A stretch of 64,000 nt of DNA from Candidatus Nitrososphaera evergladensis SR1 (GTDB taxonomy: Archaea; Thermoproteota; Nitrososphaeria; Nitrososphaerales; Nitrososphaeraceae): positions 1,612,001 through 1,676,000 of the forward strand of contig NZ_CP007174.1 of assembly GCF_000730285.1 (NCBI RefSeq), written 5' to 3'. The notes beneath the pieces were generated by a model. That model searched no databases, was not told where the DNA came from, and saw nothing but the letters and a program-made list of their open reading frames with translations. This document shows, in pieces, positions 62,538 to 64,000 of the stretch. The stretch's first letter is position 1; each line of letters starts with the position of its first letter. The position numbers and the translations under genes are program-made.

Positions 62538-63108
62538 ACCCTTAGCGAGCCACGGAACGCCCTAACGCCATAGTAAGATTGTGCACCGTTGTGATACACG
62601 AAGACATGGCCGTAGCGAAAATCAGCAAAGAGGGCGCCGCCGAGTTTTCTAATATCAGAAGGTGTTCTCACCCAGCTCGATGTCTTCGTATCGAAATTTC
62701 CAAGTTTCTGCAACTCTCGATATTGTTCTTCCGTTAAAAGCTCAATGCCCATGGCAGCAGAGCCATATCAATAGCGTTATTTTCTGATTTATGCTCCTTC
62801 CTTGACTCCTGCCCTTCACGGTCGTAACAAACACTTCTGCGGCCTTTAGGACTTTCCGCTGAACAATCATAAAAAATGTATTCGCCCGTCTTTTTATCAT
62901 GACCAACAACATCCGGTTCACCACCAGTTCTTTCCATTTCATTGAGTGACCATAGTTTTTCAGTATTAGCTTCCAGCTTTGCTTGTACTTTAGCCCATTC
63001 AAGACCTTTATGGCGGTTCATGTTTTTCTCAAAACGGGCTTTCAATGCTCTGAGTAGTTCTTCATGTTGTTCTGGTGACAACTCTTTTTGAAGCTTGGGC
63101 ATAATCAT
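62534..63108 (-). pseudogene. DUF4256 protein, frameshifted
   Basis: Two overlapping frames make one protein of about 190 residues. The first (62734-63108) has MNRHKGLEWAKVQAKLEANT, ERTGGEPDVVG and YDCSAESPKGRRSVCYDREG and ends NNAIDM. The second (62534-62752) has MGIELLTEEQYRELQKLGN and AFRGSLRV. The break is at about 62750 in a GCT-type repeat, ATGGCTCTGCTGCCATG; one added G restores MAAAAMGIELL. DUF4256 is mostly bacterial, suggesting transfer. Confidence 0.75.
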
Positions 63109-63146
63109 GGTATTTATCCCGAGTTCATAAGATCATCTATGCAGGG

Positions 63147-63198
63147 TGACGTTTACTTTAAAGCTCAGGTTTTTCATGTCCCTTAACTACCCAACATC
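63147..63198 (-). repeat. Right arm of an inverted repeat (with 61864-61912)
   Basis: On the minus strand this reads GATGTTGGGTAGTTAAGGGA and matches the left arm. It lies 39 bases before the DUF4256 start and 10 bases before the truncated hydrolase frame. Confidence 0.7.
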
Positions 63199-63207
63199 CT
63201 TTTTGCA

Positions 63208-63693
63208 GTGTCAAAAAAAGAGGAATATCTGCAGCGCAGGACAAAAGGCTTACGCATCGTTACAGACATCCTGTTTTGGAGCGTAAGGGACGCAGGCCCT
63301 ACGCTTGTTTCATACGTCGTTGGCAAAGGCGTTGGCGTAAAGCCGCCAGAGCAGCTAGTCGCGTCCATGATTTTTCTTTATAACGCAATTCGCCCGCTCA
63401 ACCCCGGCTATGGGTTCAATCTGGATGACGCCGCGCCGTACAAACATGTAGCGGAAATATCGCCCCGGGCCGTTTTTCTGATACAGGGGAGACTAGACGA
63501 TGTCGTACTGCACAACAGCGCAAACAGGCTGTACAATGCCGCTGCAAGCCCTAAAGAGATATGGTCGGGAATGGACGTGAGACACTGCGAGGCTTCTGTA
63601 AAGCAAGGTCCAGAATTTGTTGAAAAACTTCATTCTTTGAGAAATACCTTGGTATGGCAAATTCTACAAACATTCGATAAAAAGTGCAACTAG
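63208..63693 (+). pseudogene. C-terminal fragment of an alpha/beta hydrolase
   Basis: The frame (161 residues from a GTG) has VFLIQGRLDDVVLHNSANRL and YNAAASPKEIW, the strand with the catalytic Asp of alpha/beta hydrolases, and a possible catalytic His in DVRHCEAS. The nucleophile elbow (GxSxG) and N-terminal half are missing; upstream the frame stops inside the inverted repeat. It is therefore probably inactive as an esterase. Confidence 0.55.
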
Positions 63694-63756
63694 AGTTTTA
63701 CCACCTGTCGTCAGGATTTACATACAAATTATAACTTTTTATACTACCATTGACGA

Positions 63757-63936
63757 ATGCTATTCGTGCGTGAAGCCGAGCTCGTCAATATGCACTGGGA
63801 CATTGTCAAGCTTTTGTCGCTTGGCGTTGACGAAAAATTCCTTCAAGAATCAAACATCACTCCCGAGCAGGCAAGGGACCTTGTAAAGGGGCTCCTGTAC
63901 CTTCGCGAGCGCTATGCCGACCAGATCGGCCAGTAA
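63757..63936 (+). CDS. Small helical protein (59 aa)
   Basis: MLFVREAELVNMHWDIVKLL, then EKFLQESNITPEQARDLVKG, then LLYLRERYADQIGQ forms a fully helical small protein. The ATG lies about 25 bases after a TATA-like CTTTTTATAC at 63735-63744, and codon use fits the genome. No family is known to me. Confidence 0.55.
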   Translation: MLFVREAELVNMHWDIVKLLSLGVDEKFLQESNITPEQARDLVKGLLYLRERYADQIGQ

Positions 63937-63952
63937 TTTTGTAAAAAAACTG

Positions 63953-64000
63953 TTACTTGCGCATCTTTTGCGCAAGCAGTTCCGGCACTTCTCCGGGGCG
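63953..64000 (-). CDS. C-terminal end of an unidentified gene (cut by window edge)
   Basis: Only 15 residues are visible: RPGEVPELLAQKMRK and a TAA stop. The composition is protein-like and convergent with the small gene at 63757. The product cannot be identified. Confidence 0.4.
   Translation of the reverse strand, partial: RPGEVPELLAQKMRK

Overview
The window looks like a chromosomal segment of an ammonia-oxidising thaumarchaeon of the Nitrososphaera type (inference from gene content; no rRNA or amo gene is present to confirm it). The evidence is archaeal information processing (two-subunit primase, the KH/beta-CASP termination nuclease aCPSF1/FttA, UPF0147, archaeal-type YchF GTPase), an archaeal aromatic pathway (aldolase-type first enzyme, DHQ synthase II, GHMP shikimate kinase), PurS/PurQ/small PurL, mannosyl-3-phosphoglycerate synthase, PEF-type C-terminal sorting signals, many tiny zinc-finger proteins and double Lrp-like regulators. 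Many genes begin with TTG or GTG and have an A/T-rich TATA-like box about 25 bases before the start, as expected for leaderless archaeal transcripts. I used that spacing to choose several starts.

Layout. 1-8 kb: shikimate/chorismate pathway on the minus strand (aroC partial, aroA, aroK, aroE, aroD, then DHQ synthase II and the ADTH synthase-like aldolase), interrupted by a 47-residue C2H2 protein, an exported protein, a CxxC protein and an orphan DNA methyltransferase. 8-12.4 kb: V4R protein, endonuclease IV, and primase large and small subunits. 12.4-20.8 kb: UPF0182 membrane protein, glutamine amidotransferase, C39-like/TPR protein, aldo/keto reductase, a multi-pass membrane protein with a winged-helix partner, UbiA prenyltransferase and a stand-alone Lrp ligand-binding domain. 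20.8-31.5 kb: a candidate structured RNA, DUF2203, a Na+/H+ antiporter, a debranching-enzyme-like glycoside hydrolase divergent from mannosyl-3-phosphoglycerate synthase, glycerate kinase, and the YchF-wHTH-BirA operon. 31.5-37 kb: exported or membrane proteins mixed with gene remnants. 37-42.3 kb: purF, purL, purQ, an antisense CBS gene and purS. 42.9-46.6 kb: tRNA-Thr(TGT), an ABC-2 exporter and a site-2 protease. 46.7-49.9 kb: a tandemly duplicated divergent module of an NTF2-like protein and a double Lrp-like regulator, with a conserved control region in both copies. 50-58.9 kb: methyltransferases, aCPSF1, small zinc proteins, UPF0147, universal stress protein, cation exchanger and an LEA-like peptide. 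59-64 kb: an accessory stretch with a frameshifted CrtC-like lipocalin gene, a frameshifted DUF4256 gene, a truncated alpha/beta hydrolase and a roughly 1.3 kb segment bounded by an approximately 50-base inverted repeat.

The strongest unexplained signals are (1) the inverted-repeat-bounded VOC/DUF4256 segment, (2) the duplicated Lrp/NTF2 module with its shared operator-like region, and (3) a 58-base foldable sequence at 20.87 kb placed one TATA-to-start distance behind a good archaeal promoter. None was tested by search or folding software.
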